Below are positions 12,449-25,501 of a DNA stretch of 64,000 nucleotides, one piece after another. The stretch's first letter is position 1. Every line of letters begins with the position of its first letter. The stretch is from positions 124,001 to 188,000 of the forward strand of contig LATX02000220.1 in assembly GCA_001466705.2 (NCBI GenBank), written 5' to 3'. The position numbers and the translations under genes were made by a program. Source of the DNA: Moniliophthora roreri. Its lineage: Eukaryota; Basidiomycota; Agaricomycetes; Agaricales; Marasmiaceae. The notes beneath the pieces were generated by a model. The model ran no database searches. It saw only the letters and a list, made by a program, of their open reading frames with translations, and had not been told where the DNA came from.

Positions 12449-13543
12449 TCAAGCCACAACTGTGGCCGGATTTTGTAACGAGGCCACCCGCCTCTCTGCA
12501 GCTTCTGCTCTTTGAAGAGCGGCCTGCAATTTTCGTTCAACGTCTTCTTTGGCACGCCTCGCCTCTCGTTCTCTTGTCTCAGCCTCTTCCCTGCTCCTCA
12601 AGGCTGCCACTATCTCCTCTCGTCCCCTGGTAATCCATCTGATTTTTTCCTGCTTTTGGTGTGGAAATGCCTCGCATAGCATGATGACATCCCCTTCAAA
12701 GCCTGGAGAATTATAGTTGACCAGTACTCTTTCCTTGTATGTTCCAGCCATCCTGAAAGTCAGAGATGGCTCGGGCGACGCCTCGTGCACCTCCTGCACC
12801 ACGTTTCTCCCAAGCCCTCTATTCCCGTCAAAGAGCCGAAGCATCGTCTCGCAGACAAGAGCTGCATACAAGTAGCACAAATTGACGACTGTAGGTTGGC
12901 TTCATCAGTGATACTTGATAGGGCACGATGGCGAGGCCGAGTATGTTGGGATTGGTTCTGGGGAATGTGATGGTGTAAACTTTGCGGTAGCGACTACCTA
13001 CCCCAAACACGAGCTGAGTTATATTCCTCAAAGTCTCCTCTTCCCCACAAGAAACCCAGAAATCTCTTTCAGGCAGTAAAATGACGCGGTCTAGGCTGAC
13101 GGAAGAGATTGGACGTTGGCGGGTGATGGTATTCCCTCTTCCCGAGCACGGGCAGCGTTCTCTGCATGGTCAAACGAGCCAGTGGGTGAGAGAGCAAGGC
13201 AAATGGTGACGGGATTCCTGTTTTTCATCGTCCGGTCGAAGAATATCGTCGTTGTGAGATGACTATTGCCCGGGTACTCCACAGACACCGCTACTACTTC
13301 ATGCTCTTTCCAGTAAACTCTTTGAGAAGAGTCATGCTGCGTGTACAGCATTCCTGGTCCCGTAACTCTACTGATCACCAAAACCAGTCCGTTGGAGCAA
13401 TATTTATTCCTGTAGGTCGCTGGTTGGTGACGGTAAAACACCGTTCTCTGAGATCGATTTTGGCCCGGTGGTGGTCTTCTGCCATAAGGGAAGGGTCGCG
13501 ACTTGAATGACACGGTGTGTGTAGAAAAAAATCTTTGGAACAT
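12449..13543 (-). CDS. Unrecognised protein with C-terminal coiled coil
   Basis: I do not recognise this family. Three open stretches on the reverse strand look like exons of one gene. The 5' part (13543 down to about 13100) begins MFQRFFSTHTVSFKSRP and contains GNSHLTTTIFFDRTMKNR. A middle part (about 13020-12920) contains RYRKVYTITFPRTNPNILGLAIVPYQ. The 3' part (about 12860-12449) contains YKERVLVNYNSPGFEGDVIMLCEAFP and ends in a strongly charged helix (REEAETREREARRAKEDVERK type heptads) of about 45 residues, likely a coiled coil. The stop is at 12449-12451. I could not make the exon junctions join in frame by hand, so the model is approximate and could also be two genes. Confidence 0.5.
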
Positions 13544-14834
13544 CGCATTGCTTCAATGGGACGGGTCTACATGAAACCTTGATGAAACCCGTGTCGAAGT
13601 GTGTCGAAGTGTGTCGAAGTGCGATGTTGAGATGCTAAAGTATGGCGGGTATATCGTTCTCCTCAACCGCGCTTTGACGATGATCTGGCCATGTAGGTCT
13701 TGGTAAGAGCTGCAAACGTGAAAAAATTGTTAATGTTTCGACGATGCTCTCGTCCATGTCAACTCACCACCCAAAAAAACTCAGTTTTCGACCACTGATA
13801 TTGCAAAGAGATTCCGGGACTCGCTGAGCATCGTCAGACCGAGGGTGAGGGTCAAATGGCTTGCCTACCTCCCAAGTCGCGGTACTCGTCGTGTTGGCCA
13901 AATCGTACACCGTACTTCGTCTTGTGAGGTGTATCACGCGGCGTAACCTTTTTTTTCTGACCCTGGGAATTTTGTCAAGAACTCACACCTCATCTCCAAC
14001 GCGACTCGACACGCACATTTCAGCTTCTAGAGGACCTCTAGGGCGATGACGGCCTGTCTCTCGGACACGCGTCATTTCATAGCTCAGCGAACATAGCTTA
14101 TGCTGAGGAAGTTATTTGGAATTCTAGGTCGGTTTCGTGAAGCCAGTGGATCAGCATTCTTCCTGAACCACAATCCCAATATCTACACCGGGGAAGTTTC
14201 GCTCTAAATTTCTCGACGACGGAGACATACTCGGACAGAAGGGTGACAGGCGCCATGATTTATGTGTTCTCAAGGACGTAAATCCGCAATCGAGGTTCGA
14301 GGGGTTAAGTGCGAGAGATAGACTCTTGCGATGAATGCCTTGGATGGAGGAGTTAACGGGACAACGGTGAGAAGAATGCAGGATTCCTGGCTGATACTTT
14401 CGTCCTGTTTAGTGTGTCGCATCTCTTCCTGAATCAGATCCTGAGCAGGTGATAAGATCTTCCCGTCATGCTCTTCAAGCCCCACAGTGATGCTACGAGA
14501 CCACCGACAGGCCAAACTCCTTAATTCTAACTGACATGGCTCGTACATACATCCAAGAACATCGCCCCTAGCAAACCCAATTTTGCTCTTGGCAGCAGAC
14601 ATAATTCAGAGCATTCACCTCCTTTTATGGTCCTTCCCGCAGTGTGCTATTTCACGGTTTGATAAGTGCCTTATGCTCTCCTCGGCTCGGACGTTGTCGT
14701 ACGAACTTGTAACTTCTTGACCCTGGTAATGGCTATCCCGATCACATTATGTTCCTGGTATTCTCGAGCACTGTGCCTTCTTAAACACACCCAAAGAATC
14801 TTTCTTGCTGCACGGTCTTTCTCTCATTCGCATC
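13544..14834. other. 1.3 kb region with weak reverse-strand reading frames only
   Basis: No recognised gene. On the reverse strand, 14602-14270 is open for 110 codons (MSAAKSKIGFARGDVLG at the start) and 14256-14098 for 52 codons (starting MAPVTLLSEYVSVVEKFR). Both have plausible amino-acid composition and could be exons of one small hypothetical gene, but I found no good donor-acceptor pair to link them. The last 200 bases before 14835 are pyrimidine-rich and probably serve as the laccase promoter and leader. Confidence 0.35.
13591..13620. repeat. 10-base tandem repeat, three copies
   Basis: The unit GTGTCGAAGT is present three times in a row without a mismatch. It lies 48 bases upstream of the start of the reverse-strand coiled-coil gene, so it could sit in that gene's promoter or leader. 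No function can be assigned. Confidence 0.9.
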
Positions 14835-17038
14835 ATGCGTACTTCTTTTGCTTTGCTCTCGTGTTTCCTACTCTACTGGCCATCTTCTAATTGGGCACTA
14901 GAAGTTATCCACAAAGAAGGCAACTTGCATGTCGCAAACAAGTGGATTGCTCCCGATGGTTGGCCGCGCGCGTACGTTTGATTGTTATTGCAACTATGGC
15001 GAATGTTAACATGGTACCCAGAGCCGTACTTGCGGGAAAAACAACGGAAAGTGTGGCCTTCCCTGGCCCGCTCATCAAGGCAAAGAAAGTGAGTGATTTT
15101 ATGTCCGACTTTTTTGACCCCACTCACGCCTAAGTGCTATCACAGGGAGACAGATTGAAGATCAACGTTATCGACCATCTGACAGACAAAACTATGGTTC
15201 GGGCTACCAGTATCGTAAGGAGACTAGTTCTCACACTCTAACCTTAAAGAACTAACAACTGTATTCTTACAGCACTGGCACGGCATCCTGCAACGTCACA
15301 CCAACTTCGCCGACGGTGTTGCTCTAGTAACTCAATGTCCCATCATCCCGGGAGAATCGTTCCTTTACGACTTTCACGTCCCGGATCCTGGCACTTATTG
15401 GTATCATTCACATATTTCAGTACAGTATTGCGACGGTCTAAGAGGACCACTGGTGGTCTATGATCCTAAGGATCCTTACAGGCATTGGTACGACGTCGAC
15501 GATGGTAATGTCTCAAATGAGTTGTATGAGCTGGTGACTGACCCCCTTGCAGAATCAACCATTATTACGATCTCTGATTGGTAAATGTCGGCTCATATAA
15601 GCAACCTGTGCGTCTTCTGACATGTCATTGTACAGGTATCACCCGACCGCTCGTCAACTCCAAGCCACTCTCGTGCCGGTAGTTGAGAACTCAACCCTTA
15701 TTAATGGGAAGGGACGTTATCCGGAGAACGTGAGTAGCTGTTACTACGTACGCTCGTGTCTTTTACTCAAATTACTCCTAGCCCACAGCACCTCTGACAG
15801 TCATTCAAGTACACCCTCATAAGCGCTACCGTTTCCGCCTCATCTCCATGTCTTGCGATCCCTTACACTTTTTCTCTATCGATGGCCACAATCTGACGAT
15901 TATTGAGGCGGATGGGCAATATACCAAGCCACACACCGTCACTACAGTTCCTCTGCTGGCAGCACAAAGGTACTCGTTTGTTCTGTATGCGGACCAACGA
16001 CCAAACAACTACTGGATCAGAGCCTCTCCCGATGAGGGACCAGTGGGATACAAGGACGGCATCAACATGGCGATCTTAAGATATGTCGGTGCGCCACACA
16101 GGGAGCCTGCGTCCAAACCAGGATATCCAGAGATCCTTCTGCGTGAAGCCGATCTTCACGCATTAGAAGACCCGGCCGCGCCTGGCAAACCGTCTCCAGG
16201 AGGTGCTGACTATACCATCGATATAACCCTCGGTTTTGATCTCCCTGCACACTTTTACATGAACGGTGTGCAATGGATACCGCCAGTAGTTCCTGTGCTG
16301 ACTCAGATGCTCAGTGGGGCAAAGAGTGCACAGGAGCTGTTGCCGCCTGGTTTGGTTTATACTTTACCGAGGAACAAGACCATCCAGGTGAATTTTTACG
16401 GAGGGAACGCGCAGAGTGGGCCTCATCCGTTCCATTTACATGGGGTGAGCTTCAATGGGCTGTAGCTCCTTTACTCTTTTTTTTTGTTCTGATCAAATGT
16501 CAAGCATGCTTTTAGTGTCGTTAAGAGCGCAGATAGTGATGCCTACAACTTTAACAATCCCGTGGGTCTAGCTTAATGCTTTGATTTTCAGTCATCATTG
16601 ACTGTCCGCGCTCGGGGCTTTAGGTTCGCCGGGATGTCACTTCTGTCGCTCAGGGCAACTTGACAGTCATTCGTTTTAGGACGGACAACCCAGGACCTTG
16701 GTTTGTACATTGGTATGCATTCTGTTCTATTGTGCAATTGGCAAAGGACTGATCTCATCCTTCTGATAGCCACAAAGACTTCCATCTCGAAGAGTAAGCA
16801 TCAACCACCCACCCACAGCATATTGATTGACAAGTGAACAGCGGATTAGCAGTCGTGTTTGCGGAAGACCCAGAAGGCACGAAGTTTGCCGATCCCGTTC
16901 CAGGTTATCTCCGCCTTTTGTCCTTAAGATTCTCGCTGACCCAGGATTTGATGCATTACAGAGGCATGGAAGGAACTATGTCCCAAGTACGAGGAGTTTA
17001 ATCGAACGTCGCCTAACGACGTCGTGGTAACTAGTTAA
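14835..17038 (+). CDS. Laccase (secreted multicopper oxidase)
   Basis: Laccases oxidise phenols with four copper ions and reduce oxygen to water. The model starts at 14835 with a short signal-like segment ([15 protein letters not shown]). All four copper signatures are present: [15 protein letters not shown], then GTYWYHSH, then HPFHLHGH, then HCHKDFHLEDG. The first intron starts at 14972 and exon 2 starts at 15022. The third copper motif is split by an intron (16445-16504) that must use an AAG acceptor to keep [14 protein letters not shown]. The fourth is split by an intron after FVH. The residue ten after the copper-ligand Cys is Leu, the axial position that in laccases gives intermediate to high redox potential (family knowledge). 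The stop is TAA at 17036-17038. The N-terminal AAVLAGKT is slightly unusual, but the motif order is that of true laccases rather than Fet3-type ferroxidases. Confidence 0.88.
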
Positions 17039-17371
17039 GTATGTGACTCGTGAGGGGCTTACCGTCGGTAGAAACTGGACCTTTACTTTACATACGAAGA
17101 ACATGAAGCGCATTATCTCATTAGTATCTGTATAACTCGCTCCTACTTGCTTCGGCACCCCTTCTCAGAGCTGTTAAGGTTTGGCCGAAAGTCTAAGAGC
17201 GCCTCCACTTTGACGCGCGTCCCGAACGGCAAGGGCCGGCGGAGCTTGAATCTCAGCCACCACTGACTATACAGTTTCCTCTTTGGGGAGGGAGCAAGTC
17301 ACGCCTTCAGGGCATAGTGACAACAGAAACTCGACAAGGACAAGCCCTTTGACGTCGCCGGCAACAACAAA
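17039..17371. other. Intergenic region, promoter side of eL42
   Basis: A 333-base stretch between the laccase stop and the eL42 start. No open frame of note. As eL42 is normally highly expressed, its promoter presumably lies here, but I cannot name an element in it. Confidence 0.4.
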
Positions 17372-18050
<679 letters not shown>

Positions 18051-20834
18051 TTGCGTCATGTTCCTCGGCTCTCTCTGTTACTCGTCCTGTCGCACTTGTG
18101 TATTATGCATACAGCTAAGCAATACGATATGCCTCCACCATGCACGCAATGATCTTTATATGTTCCAATCTATGCAATCCTGCGCTTTTCTTCAGAACCA
18201 ATGGTTGGTACGGACGTGTGGTCATTCAAGGCTTCATCACTGGAGATCTTTCAATCATCGGCTCTTCTATTTTTCGAGGCGCGATGGGCTCGACCATTAG
18301 CTTATCTTCTACCAGAGCTTGCTCACTCTCACCTGTTTGCCTAATCAGTGGTCATCACGACCAAAGGGCAGCAACGTGTGTTTTCGACCTACATCGGATA
18401 CTCGCAAAAGCAGTTGGCTTCCCAGCAACCTCAAAATGGCATTCATCAGATAAGAGTATCAACTTGGAAATGACGACACGAGCCTTGGCTTACTGTCATA
18501 ACGGGAAAGCGCCGCGAACTTTGTTTCATATCGTGTAAGTCATAGTAGGTAGGCTGGCCCACTTGATGACTTTGACCTTCATGGCGATGACAGGCAAGAC
18601 AAAAAGTTTGGATTCCTGTATTTCCGGTGTAGAGCGCGCGCGCAATTCCATTGTCGCCGACTCATTCACTGATAAGTAGTAGATTCATTAACCATGGCAA
18701 TACTGTCTCTTTTTGTCTTGCGTTGTACTCGAGCGTCATATGGTACAACTCGTGCTGCACCCCATACAGAAAAAAACCATTCCTCCTGCCTCCGAATCAT
18801 GTCCGTCGGATGCGAGATTCGGTTATAGCAGCGAACAGTCGACACGATTCCAACGGGGGAACATTCCAACGTCAGAGGTTGAAACTCATGTATTTGCACA
18901 TGCACTGGCTTTTTTCGGGTATATCATTTTTGCATTCCAAACCTCAGTACAGCACTGCTCCATGCTTAACCGAAAAAGATTGAAACACGACAGTTGAGGT
19001 AGTGCACTGGGCATCCCGTTGGTGCCGGTGAGCCACCACCGGGGTGTGCCTCTTTCCGATAACCGACCGAGAGATTGAAAAATAAACGTTCAGATTCAGG
19101 GCTACGGAGTACGGACCGACGGTATCTCACACTGAGCGCCTCTCTATACTGCAGACGCCGGGCCCAGGAAGGGATACAGCAAGATGTTTACTTGGAGAAT
19201 GGAATGTTAATCTTCATCTTCATCTTTGGTCTTGACTGTTTATGAACCGACAATCCCAATACCGATACCGTAGATGCCAGTGGTCAAGGTTCGGGTCATG
19301 CTACAACAGGGATGGTACGTGAAGAATGGCTTGTTATCCATGTTGTTATATGTTTTAGGCGTGCCTCAGGATACCTTCAGTCATTCGGTTAGGCTAATTA
19401 TGTACAGGTACATACGAGTTTGGAGAATGTACTTGTAGTTTGTTCTCTAATTTAGCCTGGGAGCTGCATATGATTCCCGGTCAATGAAGCGCCCCTGCAG
19501 CAGGTGTGCGAGTGGTGTGCAACATTCTCGATTCGCTCCAACGCTCGATCTAGCAAAGTATCTTTTGTCCGAGTCAGTGAATCATCCGTCATGCAGCAGA
19601 TTTCGAGACACGCAAGGAGTACAGTAACATAGCGAGGAGGGGGGAGGGGAGGGGGGGGAAGAAAGCCTTTTAGATAATGAATGTGCTGTATATCGTATGC
19701 GAGGAGAGATAGTATACGAGACCGGCGATAGCTATCTAGATCGGTTGCGGTTATATGACGAACCTTCGCCGATAGCAGGATGTGGGGTCTGGAGCGACTT
19801 TCTACATAGCGGTTAATATATAAACTGATTCAATGACGAGGTACGGGCGGAAAGTGGCAACATCAAGGCAACATGCCCGAGACAAGCCGGATAGCCACTT
19901 GTAATTGGTTTAACGGGCCAAGCGCAAATCTCGAGCGCTGAACGAGAGAGGTGCGATACGCAGGAGCGGAGGGGGTTCAAGGCGGAGAGGGTTCAAGGCG
20001 GAGAGGGTTCAGATGCGTGCTGGTCGCAGTATATAATGCAGGCTTGCATCCTGAGGGGTCAAAAATATATATGTATATATTCAGAGATTGAGGAATTGCG
20101 CTTCAGTGAGCGGGATGATGCAAGTATCGATAAGTATCAGTATCATTCTGGATTGTCAGTGGCTCAAGGAGGACATCGATGTGATGCAAAGATGATCGTG
20201 CAAGTTCCCGGTAGCACAGCGATTGACTTGGAGTTGGATCACTGGGTCGTTGACAGAAAATCTAAACACTTCCAAAAAGGAAATTGAGGCCGTTGGCGAC
20301 ATGCGGACCTCCATGGAAATCCTGGATTTTTTCTTTTTTGTGGGATTTCGCAGAGAAAATGAATTAAGCGGCCGTCAGAGAACCCTTGAAGGCGAGAGGT
20401 TGTTGTGTGAATCTGGACCCTTAGAGAAAGATAACAATTGAGATAAGGATTCGGGTACCGGAAGGTGTTTTTCGCCTTTCGGAAAGTGTGGATAGCAAAG
20501 CTAACCGTAGTTGAGCGAGCAGAAGAGACATTTTGCAGAATAGACACTGAGCCCAGTAGACTGTCGACCATAAAAAGTAAATCATGTTTGGTCGAATGCT
20601 TGAGCGTAGAGTGTTTGACGGAGCTGGCTACGGATTTGAACAACAATCTGCGGATAGCGCTTAAGCCAATGGGAGTGATGAAAGTGCTTAGTCATAACCA
20701 GGGTCGCATAAAAAGTCTGGGAACAAGAAATCTGACCACCGCCCCAATTTCTCTCTCCCTCCGCCTCCAACTTTCCTTGCTCCGTGTCCCTTGGAGCAAA
20801 CCTTCTTTCCTCTTACCACCATCATCCGCGGCAG
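18051..20834. other. 2.8 kb gene-poor interval
   Basis: Several frames of 80-130 codons are open here (for example 18140-18538,+ and 18651-18983,+), but none shows conserved motifs and they overlap one another in different frames. I see no tRNA or rRNA. Noted features are a G-run near 19638-19660 and a 16-base tandem repeat at 19973-20011. The 3' end of the interval is pyrimidine-rich (20750-20815) and likely part of the HMG-CoA reductase promoter and leader. Confidence 0.4.
19973..20011. repeat. 16-base tandem repeat
   Basis: The unit GGGTTCAAGGCGGAGA occurs twice in full, followed by a partial third copy (GGGTTCA). The GGTTCAA string resembles a tRNA T-loop, but no tRNA cloverleaf can be folded around it. 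It lies about 960 bases upstream of the HMG-CoA reductase start. Confidence 0.9.
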
Positions 20835-20932
20835 GTAAGGATCATTTCTCCGCCCTGTTCAGTTTGGCTATGTTGTTGACATTGTCCTATGAACAGCCTT
20901 CTAAATTAAATATACATATAGACTTGCTTTAG
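20835..20932 (+). other. Candidate intron in the 5' leader of HMG-CoA reductase
   Basis: A GTAAGG donor at 20835 follows GCGGCAG, and a TTGCTTTAG acceptor ends at 20932, 36 bases before the start codon. The 98-base interval is AT-richer than its flanks. This is an inference from splice signals only; a transcript read would settle it. Confidence 0.45.
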
Positions 20933-20968
20933 ACGAGGGGACAGCGCATCTTTTCTTTTTCCTTCAAC

Positions 20969-23900
20969 ATGCGCGCGCTATTCAAGCCGTTCGCAATACA
21001 CGCGGCGTATTCACCCATAGAAACTATCGTATTCTTCTTCGTGCTCGCGACTCTTGCATACTTCCATGTCCTGTCCACCATAAAGCATTCCACCTTCTTC
21101 GCCCCATCACATCCTGCAACACTTCGCCCGGCATATCTCTTACATCGTAACAATGACTGGAAGCAGGTCAAGGAGACAGTTTGGAATCTTCACGCGAAGA
21201 CTGGGTCAGAAAGCGCTGTGACACCTATCGAATTACAGCAGGTTGTTTTCTCTCTGGACTCGGTGCACGGTAGTGATGTAAGTCATTAAACAATCTTTCT
21301 CATATGGATGGTTGGAAATAACACGCTCCAAAGATCGTTCCGGAATCCATAACTTTTGCTATAAACGAGTTATCGGATGCCGTATCAAACGTTACAAAAC
21401 ACTTGCCCCATTCTCTGCAATCAGCGTCAGGTCGCAACTTTGGCACTTCTTGCTACCGGCCCTCATCTGGCATCGAATTTTTGAATGCCGATGCTCTACT
21501 TCCGTGCTTCACTGATGAAGTAGTCAATGCACGCTCAATTCACCAAACCTTGGCGTTCGTTCCTGGTCTGAAGGATGAATTCACGCCTGCACTTAACCGT
21601 GTATTGAAGGCATCCGTCGGTGATGTTGATGTTCAATTCGAGGTCGAAGCCAAACAATCGGAGACTATTAGTGAAATGAAGAATAGCAAGTGGGTTGCAT
21701 ATGCTGCAAGGGCATTGGTCGTACGATTCTGGGATTTGACAAAGGTCAGACCATTTACTTTTTTTTTCACGTACGATCATGATCTAAATGGGATTATTTT
21801 TTTTCATCCGAGTACAGAAGGCCGATTCCCTTGACATCATGCTCATTCTTGCTGGATACATTTTGATGCATGTGACATTCTTCCTTCTCTTCGCCCGTTC
21901 CCGGCGGCTTGGATCCAATTTTTCACTGCCTTTATCTATTTTTTGTTCCGCCGTTCTCGCTTTGCTTCTTGCACTTCCTATTGCCACATGGCTCCGGATC
22001 CCGATGGACCCTGTTGCACTCACCGAGGCGCTTCCCTTCCTCGTTTGCACCATCGGCTTTGATAAACCCCTTCGTTTCGCTCGGGCTGTGTTCAGCCACC
22101 CTCATCTCACTAGCCCTGTGGGTGGCGCAAGCTCCGGTGGAATGCTCAAGCCCGCTGGCGAAATCATTTTGGAGTCCCTGTCCAACATCTACAGCCCCAT
22201 TCTGCGAGACTACGTTCTCGAGATTGCGGTTTTGGTCATTGGTGCCAACAGCAAGGTTAGCGGTTTGAAGGAGGTCTGTGCCCTCGCCGCTTTGGTACTC
22301 GCGATCGACTGTCTTTTGTTGTGCACATTTTTGGCGTCCATTTTGTGCATCATGATCGAGGTGAGCGTTTATTTCGGATTCCTTTTTCTCTTTTTGGTTC
22401 CGTGCCTGTAAGGCAATCCCATGTGACTGTGTGTGGAATTTTGCAGTGCTCCGCTCTAGGAGTCATATCTCCGTTTCGGTGTTACTCTCTGATACAGATG
22501 CTAACCTCGATCATCAACAGGTCAGAAGAATTCAGAACGTCCGCAACAACTCTACAGCCAAGTCTACCGAAGCTGTTACTTTCCCGGACGGCTCCTCCAC
22601 CAAGGGCACTGACTCAAAGGCTCCACCCAGCTTGAGCAGGAAGCTGTCAAAGATGGTGTTGGGTGTTAAAGGATCCAGCCTTCCGGCCCAAGGTACCCGG
22701 GAGGCAAAGCAAGAAAGCCCGGTCGCGAGATTAAAGCTTCTTTTGGTGAGTCATACAACTACGCGCGCACGATTTAATCTTTGCGATACATACTGATACA
22801 ACTTTAATGAAGATTGCTACTTTCCTCACCCTCCACATTCTCAACCTCTGTGCTCCTCTCACTCAGCAGACCAGAGTCAGCCACAACGGTATCAACAATG
22901 TCGCTACTCGAACAGTCGATGCGTCTACCCCCGCTTTCCGACATGCTTTGAGTGCACTCGCTGCCACCGGAGAGGGTGCCATCTACGAGACCGAAGAAAA
23001 ACTTAATCCCATGTTATTCAAGGTCAACCCTCCCGTCCACGTTCGAGTTGTGCCTCCCCAGGCCCTTCTCGCCGCAGCCGAATCCACCAAGGTCGAGACC
23101 TCTGCCGACTACCTCGAAAGCTTTATGACCAACTGGTCTCGTCTCGTCGGTGATCCTCTCATGTCCAAGTGGATCGTTGTCGTTTTGGCTATCAGCATCA
23201 GCTTGAACGGTTACTTGTTGAAGGGTATCGCAGCTGGTTTGGCCGGCAAAGGAGCTACCAAGGGGTCTGGTGTAAGATTCAGCGGAAGCACCGAGGAGGA
23301 GACACCCGCGCCTGCACCCGCGCCTGCACCTGCACCTATTGCAGCACCTCTCAAGAAGGAAATCGAGATTGCCAAGATTTCACCTCCTACACCACCCGCT
23401 GTGATGTCTCCCCCGCGTTCGCCATCCAAGCGACCTACAACCTTCACCTTGGATGATGTCGATCGCCGTCTTAGGGCCCGCAGGCTCACTATGTCTCCAC
23501 TTTCTTCTACCAGCACCACTTCATCGGACAATGAAGATTCTCCAACCGAAGAAACTGTTAGATCTTTGGAAGAGTGTATCGATGTGTTCGAGAACGGACC
23601 AAGGCCTTTGAGTGTTTCATTGGGCTTGTTGAACGACGAGGAAGTTATCCTGTTGTGCCAGAATGGAAAGATTGCCGCACACGCATTGGAGAAGGTTCTC
23701 GGAAACTCGGAACTCGAGAGAGCCGTCAGGATCAGAAGGGCACTTATTTGTAAGTTGTTGCTACCTTTTTTTCTCGCCCCTTGCTTTGGATCTGACATGA
23801 GTTTGCAGCTCGTGCATCCGTCACCAAGACCTTGGAGCACTCCGATATCCCCATGAGCGACTACGACTACTCCCGAGTCATGGGTGCTTGCTGTGAAAAC

Positions 23901-25134
23901 GTTGTCGGATACATCCCTCTTCCTCTCGGTATCGCCGGTCCCCTCAAAATCGATGGTCATCTCTTCCCCATTCCCATGGCTACCGCCGAAGGCACACTCG
24001 TTGCATCGACATCTCGTGGATGCAAGGCCTTGAACGCTGGTGGAGGTGTTACCACCGTTCTAGTCAAGGATGGCATGACCCGTGGCCCGGCTATCGAATT
24101 CCCTTCTGTCGTCGAAGCCGCGAAAGCAAAGGCTTGGATTGATGGCGAAGGTTATGACATCATAAAGGAAGCCTTCGAGTCGACTTCGCGTTTCGCCAAA
24201 CTCCAAAGTCTGAAGGTAGCATTGGCTGGACGTACCATGTTTGTTCGGTTCGCAACTGCCACCGGTGATGCTATGGGAATGAACATGATCTCCAAGGGCA
24301 CGGAGAAGGCTTTGGAAGTGATGCAGAAGAACTTCCCTGAAATGATCACACTGGCCTTGTCTGGTAACTATTGCACAGACAAGAAGCCTGCTGCGATCAA
24401 CTGGATCGAAGGCCGTGGAAAGAGCATTGTCGCTGAAGCCGTCATTCCTGGCAAGGTTGTCGAGACTGTCTTGAAGACGACTGTGGATGCCTTGTGCAAT
24501 TTGAACATCAAGAAAAATTTGGTTGGTTCGGCTATGGCTGGCTCCGTCGGAGGATTCAATGCACACGCGGCCAACATCCTCACCGCCGTCTTCTTGGCTA
24601 CTGGTCAAGATCCTGCGCAAAATGTTGAGAGTTCAAACTGTATGACTCTCATGGAACCGTGAGCATTTCTGTGAAATCAACCTGAACGATATCTAATGTT
24701 CATTTCTTAGGGTTAACAATGGCAAGGACCTCCTCATGACTGTCACCATGCCCTGTATCGAAGTCGGTACAGTTGGTGGTGGTACAGTGCTCGCCCCTCA
24801 AGGAGCAGTCCTCGAAATGCTCGGATTCAAGGGTGCACACCCGACGAGACCTGGTCAGAACGCTCAAAGTCTCGCCCGTCTCATCGCTTCCGCATGCATG
24901 GCTGGTGAACTCTCCCTTCTCAGTGCGCTCGCAGCTGGTCACCTCGTCCGCGCACACCTTGTCCACAACCGATCGCAGGCCAACACACCCGCCAGCTCCC
25001 TTCCCGCCACCCCGGGACCTAATCCCGTTGACCAACTTCAATTGGTCTCGGCAAAGGGAATGAAACCTTTGCCATCGCTGACACCCTCATCATCAACTGC
25101 TTCATTGCCCCCTTATTCATTAGAGAAACCGTGA
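20969..25134 (+). CDS. HMG1: 3-hydroxy-3-methylglutaryl-CoA reductase
   Basis: This enzyme reduces HMG-CoA to mevalonate with NADPH, the main control step of sterol synthesis, and is anchored in the ER membrane. Seven exons (20969-21277, 21334-21744, 21818-22360, 22521-22745, 22813-23749, 23809-24658, 24711-25134) add up to 1233 codons in one frame. The N-terminal half holds several hydrophobic segments, including [20 protein letters not shown] at the start of exon 3, which fits a sterol-sensing domain. A Pro-Ala repeat linker (about 23306-23340) separates it from the catalytic half. Catalytic-domain motifs are [12 protein letters not shown] (about residue 839), [29 protein letters not shown] with the catalytic Lys, and [14 protein letters not shown] with the catalytic His. 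The Ser in HNRS is the site phosphorylated by AMP-activated kinase in animals and plants. The 160-base intron 22361-22520 is longer than its neighbours. Confidence 0.95.
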
Positions 25135-25501
25135 ATTGACCCAATTCACCCTTCCTCACTTGTATTATAGAGAACACTCGGTCGCTTCATTATTCGCCTA
25201 CTCCCATTTCGTTTTACACAGCGGCTGGCACGTAGGATAATAACCTCTAGGTATTTCTGGCCAAATGCCAGGAATCGAGGGCACTGTTTGGAAAGTTGGA
25301 GATTGTTTCTTGCTTTTACTCTATAGTTGTATCAATTACTACCTACATTCCAATTTTTATTTACTACACACCGTAACATAAATCATATCACGGATCTTCT
25401 CTCGCGTATATATATACTCGAAATGAATAAATGATGAATAACGAATTCAAAAACATGTCTTCATCGAGATTTCCATCGTCCGGTTCCTGTTCTTCAGCCG
25501 G
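25135..25501. other. Region between convergent genes
   Basis: About 370 bases separating the stop of HMG-CoA reductase from the stop of the reverse-strand F-box-like gene. It is AT-rich with short T and A runs (for example near 25340-25430), suitable for 3' ends of both transcripts. No gene is seen. Confidence 0.4.

Noticed and set aside
18140..18538. 132-codon forward frame after eL42
   Set aside because: It overlaps other frames, has no recognisable motif and an amino-acid make-up typical of chance frames.
19638..19660. G-rich run as a telomere repeat
   Set aside because: It is a single irregular run without a repeated TTAGGG-type unit, in the middle of a contig.
19973..20011. GGTTCAA strings as part of a tRNA
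   Set aside because: The string repeats in tandem every 16 bases and no acceptor, D or anticodon stem can be formed around it.
23211..23960. 249-codon open frame on the reverse strand inside HMG-CoA reductase
   Set aside because: It is exactly opposite to well-conserved coding sequence and rich in Ser, Gly and Ala from antisense codons; no family motif.
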